Source: Ridgeia piscesae (Eukaryota; Annelida; Polychaeta; Sabellida; Siboglinidae). From it: a stretch of DNA of 64,000 nt. The notes beneath the pieces are model-generated. The model was not told the DNA's origin, did not search any database, and saw only the letters and a list, made by a program, of their open reading frames with translations. Of this stretch, positions 38,328-50,529 are shown one piece after another. Every line of letters begins with the position of its first letter. The stretch's first letter is position 1. The stretch covers positions 158,501 through 222,500 of the forward strand of contig JAODUO010000630.1 of NCBI GenBank assembly GCA_025642075.2. The letters are read 5' to 3'. The position numbers and the translations under genes were made by a program.

Positions 38328-41300
38328 TTCACAAAGTATATTAATCATAATTACGACAAGCCATTTCTGCATCTTTCACATAATAGATACCATGATGTAA
38401 TCTGTTTTTTCATGAACTGTTACAATATATATCATGCTACCAGTTATACCTTGTACAACTCTCCTATTTTTACTGAACGTTTATGACTGGCAATTAATTA
38501 TTCCCGAATCTCACTCAAGAAACCACACAACCAATCACGCAAGACTTGCTGTTACACCAGCCTGTCGCAGTGTTCCAGCAATTCACTGGGTCCAACGAAA
38601 CAGTTGGTGATTAGCTATCGAAAACAAGACATTCGTCAGTCTTGCTCCACAATCAATGTTTGATAACCCCAGCAGAGGTCATGACCTGCGGATGGGCAAG
38701 AGTCTTGGGAAAGGTACGAGAAGTATCAGATATGGACAGCAATGTCGCTGGACAAGACAAACAAGTGGATCACATTTAGGATCTGTACGTATGATGAGCA
38801 GATAACTGTCAGTGATTTGTTGGAGATATCCCTTTGATGTGCCGGGCTAACAACAGAGGTGTGCTTTTCAATAAAGAAACGTGCTTAATTGAGGATGATT
38901 ATACACAGGCTGGGCAACTGTTCAGATAGCAAAGATTGACCAATATCAGAAATAACAATGATCTCTATCAGTATTGATGATGGTACATCTCCCAATATGG
39001 GTCCTGGGAACAATGATTTTATAAAAGATAATTACTTGTCAAGCTGTTACTTATCAAGATACACAACTAACTTGGGTACGTGGACATTTAATTGTTCATC
39101 TAGTTGTAGCCTGCACTTTAGAAATGTTCATATATAACATTTGTAACGCAATCATGCGGTTAGCAGTGATAAAGTCAACTTGTATAAATTGATTGTGTCT
39201 TTAAATGTAGGAGAATATATATGTTCTGGTGTCTAATCTATGTTTGTTCTTTTGTTGATGGTACTTTAATTGATGTCATCTACCAATCAGTCTACTTTCT
39301 AGAAGTGCAAACAAAACATATAGTAATCTTTATATATACTCGTTACAGGTACTTTAATTTTCTTTACCTGCGAACAAATCATATCTATCAATGTCAGAAA
39401 AAGCTTCCACTTGATAAATTATATTACACATTTTGTCTTCCATCAAATCACCCAAGTCCCATGTGTTGACATTTACTCTTCCCATGATTGAATAACATCT
39501 GCCATTTTTCAGAACACGACTAATTTGTCAAGATTACGTTGTCAATTTTTTGCCCCATTATCTTTCACCTTTTGTCTGCAAATTCCTGTACTCTGTTTAT
39601 TAATGTTATAGCTATCATAAATTTATCAACTCATTGCTATGCCGGCTGTATTAGGATTGATCTACTCCTGTCATGTACTTTCACTTGTGGCAAACTACCG
39701 GAAAACTGTTTTACAGTTTGACTAGCTTGGTAATGTCTACGGTACATGTTATCTTTGTTCACACTGTGCAAGCAAATGATGCATTGACAGTGAGCCATTA
39801 TTGCATCAAGAAACACATTCTCCACCCATGTTTTATCTCAGACCGCCCAAGCAGCCAGTCGAGCGTTGACCTAATACTTCTGACAACGCGGCCTTTTCTT
39901 CTCAACACAATGCATTGTCCCATTCATAAAATACTTTCTGCATCGGCACCGAGCAAATGTCAACTTGCTTCAGTCAGATGCATGCTTACTGTGAGTCGGC
40001 TTCGATTAGTAAACACATTTGACATACGATATGTATGCCATAAGTTTATTAGGAACCAGACAGCATAATGAGCTCACATAACAGGGGCCAATTGTGTTCC
40101 AATTATATTTAGCAAGTGCTATATTGATCCATTTAGCTAACGTATTAATTACGCTTAGCTTTTCAGTTTTCACCTAGTTAATCCTTTCTACTGTTGAAAA
40201 CTAGGTCAAGGTCGGGGCTGTCATTGCCAAATAATTTGTCTAGTATTTATTATTAGATCATCATTAATTCAGAGAAAAGCCATGTCTTAAATATGCCAGT
40301 AAATCAATAAATTAAGCAAATGGACGTAGAAAGGGGAAGTGAACACCGCACTCTAGGATGAGATGCATTTACAAGCCCCAAAGTTAGCAGAGAATCATGT
40401 GTTTTAAATACAGATTAGAATTGCAATGTTGTTGTGCTACATTAATGAAATGAGAAAATTGTAGAAAAAATATCAACAAGCCTTCAAAATAGCAACGAAC
40501 CGTTTCCATACTAAGCTTGGAACCATGCAAGTGCTGAATAAGTCAAATATCTGGTAAACAGAATTCTTAAACTTAACTTAAACCAATAAAACAACACCCA
40601 ATGAAAACAGTAAGACAGGGTATCACAGGGGGCACCAAAAATATGTGCGTCAATTTTTAGAGTATAATTTATTCTGAATCATAAAATCATTAATTTCTTA
40701 AGTCCGTCAAGAATAAGCTAAGAATCTGGTGTCTAAAACATCTCCATAGTATACGTATATTCCATGTCACCTTTCCATGTCAGATTAATTAATTATAACT
40801 ATGATAACCCAGTAAATATGTGAGTTACTCATTCGCAGTAATGTAATTTCTTCATTTCTGGAACCTTACGGTTTCTCATTTCATAATTAAACAATCTGAT
40901 GATAAAGCAACAATGACACACAGCATTTGTATATATAAATATCGTGCAGAAAGCAGATCTATCCTTACCTTATTTCGTATTATCAAGGTGGTACAAATGT
41001 TAGTGACCTTCCACTGTGAACAAGTCTTGCAGCATAGCTGGTCCCGACTCTGCTCTAAGATCCGGTCAATAAATCAATGAAGACAAGCTGCACTTTACAC
41101 AACAGCAAATACCTTTCAATTATAGATGGGCGGCCTTCAAATTTGTCGTCACGTAGGTCTGGGTCCAGCCACGTTAACACGGTGCCAGACCTGTGAATAC
41201 GGAGCAACTCATCTGGCCTGACAGCTCTGTTTTCAGCAGTCTAAATTGGGTTTAAATCGCACTCAGAGATGACATAACCCGAGCAGCGGACATGATCTGT

Positions 41301-44283
41301 GCCAGAAAGTAGGTGCTCAAAGGTGACAGGCTGCAATTCCAGAAACAGTTGCCATCATTGCTTGCATCTGTGAGCTACCAAGTCAATTATCACGTGCCAC
41401 TGAACAGAAATATTCATTTCTCCATGGTTTTTTTTCACGCAAAGCCCGAGGACTCGTACTCCCAAAATTAAATCCTTCCACATGGGATGGAAAATACAAA
41501 TCCCTTGAGCAAGCTGCTACCACTGAAGAACAAATACGTCATCACAGAATCATGCGCACCAGGGCAAGTGCTCTCACTCCCAATGCAAAAGTTTATTGAC
41601 ACAATATTTTTGCAATCATTCACATTTCAATCATCACCTTTCAGTTGCAACAGTTTAATTCTTAATAGTTTATCTGTTACCACTATAAAATTACTGATGA
41701 AACGTTGCAACCCTGAACGTCTCGTGCAAAAAGGAAACTGTGAAACTACATTTACTTCATATTTTAAGTCATGAGCATTTTAAAATAAGACATTTAACAA
41801 TCTAAACAAATTTTTTTATTCTGCTTGTCACACAACAACAAAGCACAGTGGTCTAGAATAAATTAGCTACCATCAACAGAAATAATTCCTAGCTACATTC
41901 CCAAGGTGCAAGTCAAAAAGTGTCAGTTAACTTTATATCAAATTCACTCAAACAACCTGACATGTGGTGGGAGTACTAATATCAGTTAATAATTAATATT
42001 AATCTCACCCCGTTACTACTTAATTTTGCATTCCCTCCCTGTCTGTGGTTACAGTCTAACCTCTATGCATGCCTGAATAACGCTACCACCAGTGACAGAG
42101 CCATCTGCTGTCCATTTTGTTGGAATTGTCCTCAACTAAATTGCATGCTTGAAGTGGGAGTTGAAGTTTAATTGGGCGCGACCAACTCCACTTCTCTCCA
42201 CTCTGGCCCACTTCTCAAGCTTACAGCCACATGAGAAATCTAATTACGGTGTGCTGAATAGGCCCTAGAACAGCCACAACAGAATTAAAGAGCAAACATT
42301 TTGTCCCAATAATTATAAAAATAGTTCATGATGCCGACATCTATATGTAGATTATATGAATTTATGAGTTTTCTGTTTATATAGCTGGAATTGTTTAAAT
42401 TTGTTTAATTACTTAGATTCCAGATCTCTGTGACTGTATGACAAACATATGCACAGGTATATCTGCCGATTCTTTACTTAGTTTACTCAGAAATGTGTTC
42501 CACTTTATATTATTTATACCTTACAAAGGTTCATAGGTCAACACAAAGCGAACATTTGCACTTTGGCCCATGAAACGGTCAATTTATGGGCCAACATACT
42601 CACGTATGTGAAAGGAAACTATTGATAGAATTATCTATAACGATATTTGGCATTTACTGGTTATATAGTTGGCCTTGATTGGCAGTTAACTTGATTTAAA
42701 TATTATAGACACCAGAGACAGGGTATTGATTCTATAGACATTTACTCATATGGTTAGACAGATGTGGTAAGCATGGATGAAAATAACTAACGATGTTGTT
42801 TTCCTAAAATTTGCTTCCAACACAGACACTGAATGAAAGTCATAGGTAAACCCTCATTACTATTAAACTGTGAAACTTGCAGATAATAAAATACTTCTAG
42901 ATGGCAGAACTTTATTATGAGGCACACATAATTATGGACTTAGTCTGTTTTCAGGCTTTTTAACATATCTAAACAATGCCAATGATGACGATGTGATGTG
43001 AAACATTTCATAGATTATTAATCACAATGTTTTGCTGGAGGAATATACTTAGGCACACTAGCGTATACTGATCAAAGAACACATGTACCAGTTTTTCAGT
43101 TTGGAGAAACAGTCCGTTGGCACTAAGATTCCTTTGTTATTGGCTTAGATAAATATTCAGAATTCACTCAATTCAGGCATGAACTATCAGAACAGAAGTA
43201 CGATCGATCCCATCAAAATGATGTAGAGTCCATCAGACTTTTCACTGTATTTACAATAATCTATGAATATGTGGAATACATCAAGACAATGATGAAAAGA
43301 TCCTATCCTAAACATTCTGGAAACAAGTGAAGCAACACGTTGTATGTTTTATATTATGAATAATTATACTACCTTCTAATCATTCACCGATGGAGCTGCA
43401 GCTGCGACAGTGGCGCCAGATAGTGGACAGGGAATAAACCACTGATTTGATGTGCGCATAGTGGCGACACACAGCGTTAGAATAGTTGTCAGCTAAGCAG
43501 AAACAGATGCATAAAATGATGTAATTGGAATCCTAAAACATAGTGCACGGAAATGGGTACGAGCAAACTCCATAGACCCTACCGTTCACTGATTGAATGT
43601 TGTTATTCCGGACAAGATTCCCATTCGACTTTACTGTAGATGACTGACGTTATTGATTTTTTAGAGTAAAAAACAAATAAAATTTATCACGACTCGATCA
43701 TGACGTGAAACGCAAGCCGTCTTCAAGTTCAAGTCAAGACTTCGCGTCACGTTTTGTTTATCATGACGATAAACAAAAACCGGACCATATACAGCGTCTA
43801 TGCCTACGGCTGTGGTCGCCTTAACATCAAACGCAACAAACATCAAACTTTTCCTGAAGCCAGAGAAAGTAGTGCAATTATGCTAAAGAGAATATGTACC
43901 TCTTGTCTTCGAAGCTGTCAATAATTCTAGAATGTTGCAGAAACGCAACAAACAACTTGTTTTTAACGATCTGACAAGGCGCACGTGACAAGAGGAACGT
44001 CGATGCCCTAGATTCTAGAAACAGGGGACAGACCAACATTTACTTCTGTAATGGTTCTTATTATAATACAGACACGTAGCTCCCATTTCGATACTTTCAT
44101 TGCGGATGAATTGTACGTACGTCGTTCCGTAGTTTTAATTTGTTGACAGTTTGCAAAAATCGTCTTCGTTGTTACTGCTGAGCTTTTTTCATTTTTTGAA
44201 AACTGTTTTCCTTTCGTCCGTTAATTGGCTTTCACCATGCGAGTAGGCCGGGGTATGGGACCATGTTTCTTTTAGTTTTAGAA

Positions 44284-44352
44284 AGTGACGCAGTGACTTG
44301 AGCGTCGAACTTTCAATGCAGCTCGATAACTCAGGTTCGAATTATGTCCTGC
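44284..44352 (+). repeat. tRNA-like head of a decayed SINE
   Basis: A GTGACGCAGTGACTTGAGCG box A-like segment is followed about 50 bases on by GGTTCGAATTA (box B consensus GGTTCGANNCC, 9 of 11). The layout is that of a tRNA-derived SINE promoter. The acceptor stem does not pair convincingly, so I do not call a tRNA gene. It differs from the SINE family at 53.5 and 59.3 kb. Confidence 0.5.
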
Positions 44353-44889
44353 CGTGTCGAACCTTGAATTAGTTCGTTCCCTCTACGTAGCATCAGGTCA
44401 TATTCATAGAATATTTGTGAACGAGTACGAATTGTCTACGCGAATTAAATGCAGCATGGCTGAACATTTCCTAGGGAAATTGAGAATTTGAACCGGTCAG
44501 TCACGTATAAAGCTTTTGGAACAGTTCCAAGGATTTTACACCACACTATTCAAAACATTGTTTTTTAAAAACACGAAACCTTGATAGAATATTTAACATA
44601 TCAGACACTTAAATGTGTACAGTCTACATTTCCACTATGCCAAACTGATTACTGAAGCTACCTTTTCACATTACCCGTGAAATATTGTCTATAACAACAT
44701 AAAGAGCAATTAGATTTGCATCCTGGTGATGGAAACCACCTCTATAATAACGCTTTTATGTAATTATTAAGGTATATATTTGTAAGTTGTGTTAAAATGG
44801 TGAATAACTTTCAGACCAATATTCAGACAAACATGACGTAATGTATGCGTGAAGTATCAGGCTTAATTTCGTGCCGCCTAACACACTGC

Positions 44890-45115
44890 TAATGGAGACG
44901 GGCGGCGGTGCACCGGGTTCTAGCAGAGCTACTAGTTTGTTGCCACGGAAGTGACGTAACTGTCGCAAGACGCCATTTTGTTCTCGTATGCTCTGCGTCC
45001 ACCAGTGCGAATGGATTAACCCGGAATGTAACGTCATGATGCTGTGTGGAGCGAAGAAACTCACCCGATTGATCGGAACGACCAATGACAATGTTGACGT
45101 CGAGGTGTAAGTTGA
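44890..45115. promoter_or_regulatory. Promoter-like cluster: ETS/CRE, YY1-like and CCAAT motifs
   Basis: A CpG-rich island holds GGAAGTGACGTAAC (a joined ETS and CRE-type site), CGCCATTTTG (a YY1-type site, in sense as AAAATGGCG on the minus strand), two further TGACGT-like words and GACCAATG (CCAAT). Such combinations mark TATA-less housekeeping promoters. Direction is unclear: a minus-strand ATGGCG frame stops after 14 codons, and on the plus strand an ATG-bearing stretch runs into GAG|GTGTAAGT, a possible donor. No gene body could be identified on either side. Confidence 0.35.
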
Positions 45116-45172
45116 ACTGTTGTATAAGTATTCAAGTTTCTAATTGCAACTGTATGTAAGCCTAGCATATGT

Positions 45173-45180
45173 CCATGTTG
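45173..45180 (+). repeat. Left target-site duplication of the Merlin-like element
   Basis: CCATGTTG immediately precedes the left terminal repeat. CCATGTTT (50,855-50,862) immediately follows the right one: 7 of 8 match, and the 8-bp length fits the 8-9 bp duplication known for Merlin elements. Confidence 0.65.
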
Positions 45181-45510
45181 GGTAATGTTATACTTAACTG
45201 GCCTAAATTATTACGGCCTCTTAAAAACCGTTTTTTTTTTCACCTTATATCGATGTGTATGTGTTCGCAATGTGATTCTACATCACTTCCGGTACAAAGA
45301 AGTCAGATTTAAAATTTTTAATTTGTGTTTTAGAACAATTTAAACACGCCGAGTCGAAGTAAATAAAGCTATTCCACCGATGCAAATATGGCGCGAGCCG
45401 TAGGCGCCTCACGGAGGCACCAGAACCGCGGAGGCGATTTCTTTCGACTGCGGACATGTCCACGGCCCTAAGACGACATCCTTTAGTATTTGTAATGATG
45501 ATTTTTTTTA
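45181..45510 (+). repeat. Left terminal inverted repeat of the Merlin-like element
   Basis: Reverse-complementary to 50,530-50,854. Its inner half is CpG-rich (ATGGCGCGAGCCG through CCACGGCCCTAAGACG) and the inner edge falls where the arms diverge near GTAATGATGATT. The identical 61-codon frames in both arms (45,278-45,463 and 50,576-50,761) are mirror images of repeat DNA, not genes. Confidence 0.9.
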
Positions 45511-46797
45511 AAGTTTATGTTTTATATCGCTGAATTACTGTATGCAATGCACACGCGTTACAGCAAATGGAACAGTGAATGCCCTTGTGTGAAAAAAAAA
45601 AAGGGTTTCCAAAAATTTCATTAGTGATATGAAATGTTCTCAATAACATAAAACATGTTAGAAAATCAGCGTGAGTCGCGTTACTGTGACTCGCGTTACA
45701 TAAAATACATTATCACAGATAAGTCATTATGCATATTTTGGCTGGAGGAAAATGTATTTTTCAATGTGTAATTTAGATGACACACAACATTACATTTAAA
45801 AACATATTAACCTTACAAAATGGTGTATAATTTTATAGGAAGTAATGCACACTTGAACGTTTTAATTCCAGAAATAGTTAATTGTTTTAAAAGAAATACA
45901 CAAGGTGATTATTTTTCATAGGAGTTGCCTTTTCAATAATTTTGCAAGACCACTTACATGCAAGTTTTGTTATAAAACCCAACCAAACATGTTATTTATA
46001 GCATAAAACAACTTGACAATTTCAGTGTGGACCACTGAAATGGCACCTTTGTGTTCATGTGGCTTTGTCATAGACAAGTTTGTTTTTGATCAGATGATGC
46101 CTCGATTTGGATTGTGCTATACAGTTTTCGCATTACAGCTTTCATCCCTTTCAGAGTAGGTAGGAGTGACTGGTCCAAAGCCGTCTTTGCTTTTGTTGTT
46201 GCCTTTGTCAATTGGCATTGTTATTTACTCTTACCTTCGTCAGGGCTTGACATTTGGCTACTCGATTGTTCACATTGTATTGCCTCTTTTTCTTCAGATT
46301 ATTTTGTTCATACAAAGACAGGTTCTGTTCCCTTCCCTTCTTTGCAACATGGCCGTTAGCACTAATTTCATTCTGATGTTTGCAGTACTATTTATATTTA
46401 CGTGAAGTACACAGTTTCAGATGTCTATTTAACTGTCTTTCAGGCAGCTGTGAATGTCGTGAAAGAATCTGAAGTAAGTTCCGGTGAATGTGTCAAATGT
46501 TTATCAATAAACATACAATAAATAATTATGAATGTTGTTTTATTTAAGAGCAACAATAAATATCTTAAACTTCTTATGGAAAATACCTTTTCATCGCCAA
46601 TGTAACATATTGCATTAATTACTGCTGATATTTTCACATACCTGGGTATACAGGTATGAAGTTAATCTTACTAAATAATTCCTACACTGACCGGTCTGAC
46701 TGCTGTCTAGCAAAACAAGAGATTCACTAGTTACAGATGAAACAAGAAGAAAATTTATAATTGGCCGTCTCAGACTTTAAAATAGATAATGATTAAC

Positions 46798-47190
46798 TGG
46801 ATATAAAAATGACTTATTGATACACTACAAAGAGTATTAGTGGATGGGGAGGTTTCAAACAGGAAATCGATTTTTAGTGGAGTACCGCATAGATCAATAT
46901 TGGAATGTATTATATTCTTAATGTATATCAATGATTTGGATGATAACATAACAAGCAAGGTGTTGAAGTTTGCGGACGATATAAGTGTTTAGGAAAATTA
47001 AAAAGTTACACACAGAGACAGCAATTCTAGTTGTAGGTTATTGTGTGAAATCATTTTTATTTATTTAATGAGCACGATGATCTTAATATGTTGACAGACT
47101 GGTCTGAAAAGTCGTAAATGCTGTTTAATATTGGGAATGAAGATGTACAATACACAATGGGAATGAATGGAACAGATTATCGGCTGATTG
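46798..47190 (+). pseudogene. Relic of a non-LTR retrotransposon reverse transcriptase (CR1/jockey type)
   Basis: In one frame the segment reads W-I, then QRVLVDGEVSN, then SGVP, YINDLDD and KFADD. These are the order and spacing of the finger/palm motifs of LINE reverse transcriptases; FADD holds the two catalytic aspartates. After a gap caused by a 53-bp insertion (47,022-47,074) the homology resumes with DDLNMLTDWSEK and MLFNIG, the usual thumb-proximal region. Stop codons within the WI part, after FADDISV and after SEK, plus changed SGVPQGS-type residues, show it is dead. It lies inside the Merlin-like element, in the same orientation as its transposase. Confidence 0.85.
47022..47074 (+). 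repeat. 53-bp direct repeat, copy 1
   Basis: Identical over 53 bp to 48,063-48,115 and lies 1,041 bp from it. It interrupts the reverse-transcriptase relic between the FADD motif and the DLNML block, so it was probably inserted or duplicated there after the LINE arrived. Confidence 0.9.
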
Positions 47191-48062
47191 TGTAGGTGCC
47201 AGTATTGTTAATATATTTAGTAATGAAATCTAATAATACCTAAGAAGGCCGGGGTATACTTAGATAGATAAATTGAACTCTCGATAAGCCAAAGGGCTTC
47301 CTAGGCCACTTGCCATCTACAGTTGAATCTGTAGGTGGCATTTTTGTTAAATCTTATTCACCTATTGCTGTAAACCCTTGTAGTACACAGTAATTACTAA
47401 GTCTATCCTGCAGTGGTGCATAGTGAACTGTGTTGGTTAACGTTCACATTTGTGAGATAATTTTAACGAAACAATGAATGTAGAAAAAATTCAAGATTCA
47501 GTCAATCTTAACTTATGTAGTAAAAGTGTATTGCTTTCACCAAATATAAATAATGAAATATCTACAAATTAGCTGACATTCATAATAGAACAGATACATG
47601 ATAAACAATTTAATTAGTGTAAATATTAGACCAGCTAAACATGTTCATGTTCTTTGGTTGTCTATTGTACTCCATGGTGGGATATACCACTGGTCTAGAT
47701 GGACAATATTTAGTATTTCTTGTTGACACTTGTATTCTTTTAAAAAGTTACACATTTTGTAGTGTTTCCATGTGTGAAATATAGTAACATTTATTTTACA
47801 TTAATGTTTATGTTTGTTTAAAGTATCTATTTTTAACAAGCATTTGGTATTTGTCAATGTTTTCTCCAGTTTACATTTGTGTGTGTAATTAAACCCGAAC
47901 ACTGAATTCACTTGAATCAACATTTACATTGTCCGTCTTCAAAGTGTCTGTATATATATTTTTTTTTTGAAATGTCATATATTTTCATCACAGAAGAATC
48001 ACGGCCGGCTGTCCTCTTTATTTTATGCAGGCAGTGGTGTTAAACCCATTTTATCCCGAATA

Positions 48063-48115
48063 CAATTCTAGTTGTAGGTTATTGTGTGAAATCATTTTTA
48101 TTTATTTAATGAGCA
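48063..48115 (+). repeat. 53-bp direct repeat, copy 2
   Basis: Exact copy of 47,022-47,074 starting CAATTCTAGTTGTAGG and ending TTTAATGAGCA. The flanks differ immediately on both sides. Confidence 0.9.
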
Positions 48116-48134
48116 TGTCATAGGTAGATAGTAT

Positions 48135-48390
48135 AAAGACCAAGAACATGTGATCAGTGCACGACAACACAAGAATTATGTACGTTTGGTATGATCATGT
48201 GATCGGTCCGCGGCAAGAAAACGCGGGTCATTCCTACATAATTTCACGTGCCTAGTTAAAAGACCAAGAACACGTGATCAATGCACGACAACACAAACAT
48301 TGAGTATGTTTTGTATGATCATGTGATCGGTCCGCGGCAAGAAAACGCGGTTCGTTTTTACATCATTTCAGAACATGTGATCAGTACATA
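48135..48390 (+). repeat. 124-bp tandem repeat, two units plus a short third
   Basis: Units start at 48,135 and 48,259 with AAAGACCAAGAAC, and both contain ATGATCATGTGATCGGTCCG and CGGCAAGAAAACGCGG. A third partial unit begins near 48,371 (GAACATGTGATCAGT). It lies upstream of the transposase frame, so subterminal or regulatory use is possible but unproven. Confidence 0.9.
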
Positions 48391-48964
48391 TGTAGAGAAA
48401 GCAGATGAATTTACGGACGACATGACAAGTAAAATTGGGTTGGGGGACTTTGGTAGTAGACTGTGAAAGCTGCTGTTGAACGTGCAAAAATCGTGGTGCT
48501 TTTAGGGGAGCATCCGTTATGTCGTGCAACAGAACATCAAATACAGAGGAATTATGTCATTGCCATTGGTTATAGTAATTATTAAAAACCTTATGTTTAC
48601 AGTTTCTTACACTGAAATATAATACAAAAACATAAACGATGAAATACCAATTACAATAATATTACATGTAGATGTTACATGCATTTTTATATATATTTAT
48701 ATTATTTCACACGCATAAACATGCATAGCTTATGGAATTGTTGCTACTCTAAGACTAAGTTGCTGACTGGTCCTGACAGCCTTTCTTCATCAATAACTCC
48801 CCTACTTCGCTGCTTCGGCTGTTGAGCTTTTCTTCTAACCATCATTAAAATTTGTAGCAGGAGTTTCATGCTGTAGCTGCAAATAAGTGTAGTTTTTTTC
48901 CAGTATATACTAAGAAATTACACAGATGTACTCATAGTGTATGAGGAAGATTATGTAGAAACTC

Positions 48965-49627
48965 GTGTGGTTCTTATTTTCCTGGGCAACAGAAATTCCA
49001 TTTCACAATGTCACCTGGCAACTGACGCTGTCGCCAAGAACTGCCGTAGACTGGGGGAATTTTATACGAGACATCTGTGCAGAAGATGTGCGACGAAACC
49101 CGCGACAGCTGGGCGGTTTCGACAACAATGGCCAGCCCATTGTTGTCGAAATCGACGAGTCGTATTTCTTCCGCCGGAAATTCCACAGAGGGCGACGGGT
49201 GAACGGCCTATGGGTTTTTGCTGCCATTGAACGAGACAGCGGCCTATGCATGATGGAGGTTGTGCCGGAGAGAACAGCTCAGACACTGGTGCCACTGATC
49301 CAACAGTGGTGTCTCCCGGGCACCCACATCATTTCGGATGGTTGGGCTGCTTACAGCAACCTCTCGCAGCTGAACGGGGGTGTGTATCTCCACGACGTAG
49401 TGGTCCACCAGGAGAATTTCGTGGATCCACTACACCCTGAGATACACACCCAAAACGTGGAGAATCTCTGGATGCGCGCAAAACGCAAGTTGCGTCGTCA
49501 ATTCGGCACTACCAGACAACTGTTCGACACGTACCTACGTGAATTTGTGTGGCAGGTGCGCCACAAAGGAGACCAGCATAGACTAGCGGCGTTGCTGGTC
49601 TGCATAAGGCAGCAATACCCGTGTTGA
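48965..49627 (+). CDS. Merlin/IS1595-like DDE transposase, core intact, N-terminus missing or spliced
   Basis: The 220-codon frame encodes the ISXO2/IS1595-type transposase domain. An HTH-like segment with TAVDW and FIRDIC (about residues 25-38) is followed by the catalytic triad: D64 (VEIDESYF), D125 (ISDGW) and E166 (HTQNVENLW), spaced 60 and 40 residues. The end, REFVWQVRHKGD to QQYPC, is the usual family C-terminus. These enzymes cut and paste their own element. The frame has no ATG before the active site: it opens after TAG at 48,956-48,958 and its first codon is GTG. The start must therefore come from an upstream exon, or the gene is dead. Possible acceptors are TTTTTTTCAG (ending 48,903) and TATTTTCCTGGGCAACAG (ending 48,992). 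No zinc-ribbon exon was found upstream. The core has no internal stop or shift, which fits a young copy. Confidence 0.88.
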   Translation: MWFLFSWATEIPFHNVTWQLTLSPRTAVDWGNFIRDICAEDVRRNPRQLGGFDNNGQPIVVEIDESYFFRRKFHRGRRVNGLWVFAAIERDSGLCMMEVVPERTAQTLVPLIQQWCLPGTHIISDGWAAYSNLSQLNGGVYLHDVVVHQENFVDPLHPEIHTQNVENLWMRAKRKLRRQFGTTRQLFDTYLREFVWQVRHKGDQHRLAALLVCIRQQYPC

Positions 49628-49969
49628 GCTGAGACATAAGAAAAAAAAACGGTTCTTTTCAGAGCCAACCATATAACTCATAAAGATACGTCTATTCACG
49701 TGGGTCAAAATAATTGAAAGAATATCAGTATTATGTAAACTAAAACATGCTTATAATACAAAAATTCATGTTGTTTTCACTGTGTTTGCATTTGCCACTT
49801 ATTTCTACATAGATTACTTTATGAGAACAAATCGAGGGTCGCCAGACTTAAAGGAAACGAATTACTTTGGGATATGTAGAATATACTAATTAATTATTGG
49901 CGTTTTGTAGTGATATCGATATTGTATCATACCGTTCTAATCTAATAACATTACAATTAATATCGTTAT

Positions 49970-50180
49970 CGAAGCGTACATGAACGTTCGTGACATGTTG
50001 AGTCAGTACATTCTCGTATCGTTCTTATAAAGTTATTGAACCGTTACATTCCACGAACGTTCTTAAACATTGAATCCGTATCGTTCTCATAACGTTATTG
50101 AACCGTTACATTCAACGAACGTTCTTAAACATTGAATCAGAACGTTCTAATAACGTTCTTGAAGCGTAAGGTTCCAAAAA
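49970..50180 (+). repeat. Tandem repeat rich in CGTT/ACG words
   Basis: About three units of roughly 62 bp share ATCGTTCT-ATAA-GTTATTGAACC, GTTACATTC-ACGAACG and TTCTTAAACATTGAAT. AACGTT words recur to about 50,360. It lies subterminally in the Merlin-like element, where arrays can serve as transposase-binding sites (inference). Confidence 0.8.
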
Positions 50181-50529
50181 CGTTACTATTACTACTAAAT
50201 TCATATGTATAAAACATAAATTATGATTATTTCCTATTACAGCGTTTATAACTTATCATTGATGGTGTAGAATACCTGTTACGTCAACGTCATGTATGAA
50301 GAAAAAAAATGTGCAACCTAAATATAACCTTACGCTAACGTTACCAAAACGTTGTGTTTGCTGGGACGGTTCTTTTGATGTCTATAACATTCTAGTGTGA
50401 TAGTTATGTTTCAATTAATACAGTCCAGTACAGCAATTTCAGTTACATGTCATTGCTAAGAATAATATAATAAAAATTAATTGAAACATTAAAATCAGAC
50501 ATATTGCGTATTCAGACATACACAAAATA

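Larger units (their letters stand above)
34669..44283. other. Non-coding stretch
   Basis: AT-rich sequence without a supportable gene. It holds an imperfect tandem duplication (35,446-35,612), a perfect palindrome (35,670-35,716) and a CA/CACG microsatellite (38,147-38,327). Patches near 41,000-41,400, 42,090-42,250 and 43,390-43,480 are more complex in composition and could be conserved non-coding DNA, which only comparison with relatives could show. Confidence 0.55.

Noticed and set aside
45278..45463. A 61-codon frame whose twin is at 50,576-50,761
   Set aside because: The twins are mirror copies in the transposon's terminal inverted repeats, not genes.
48937..49230. 97-codon plus-strand frame overlapping the transposase
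   Set aside because: It is the wrong phase relative to the conserved DDE motifs, which lie in the 48,965-49,627 frame.
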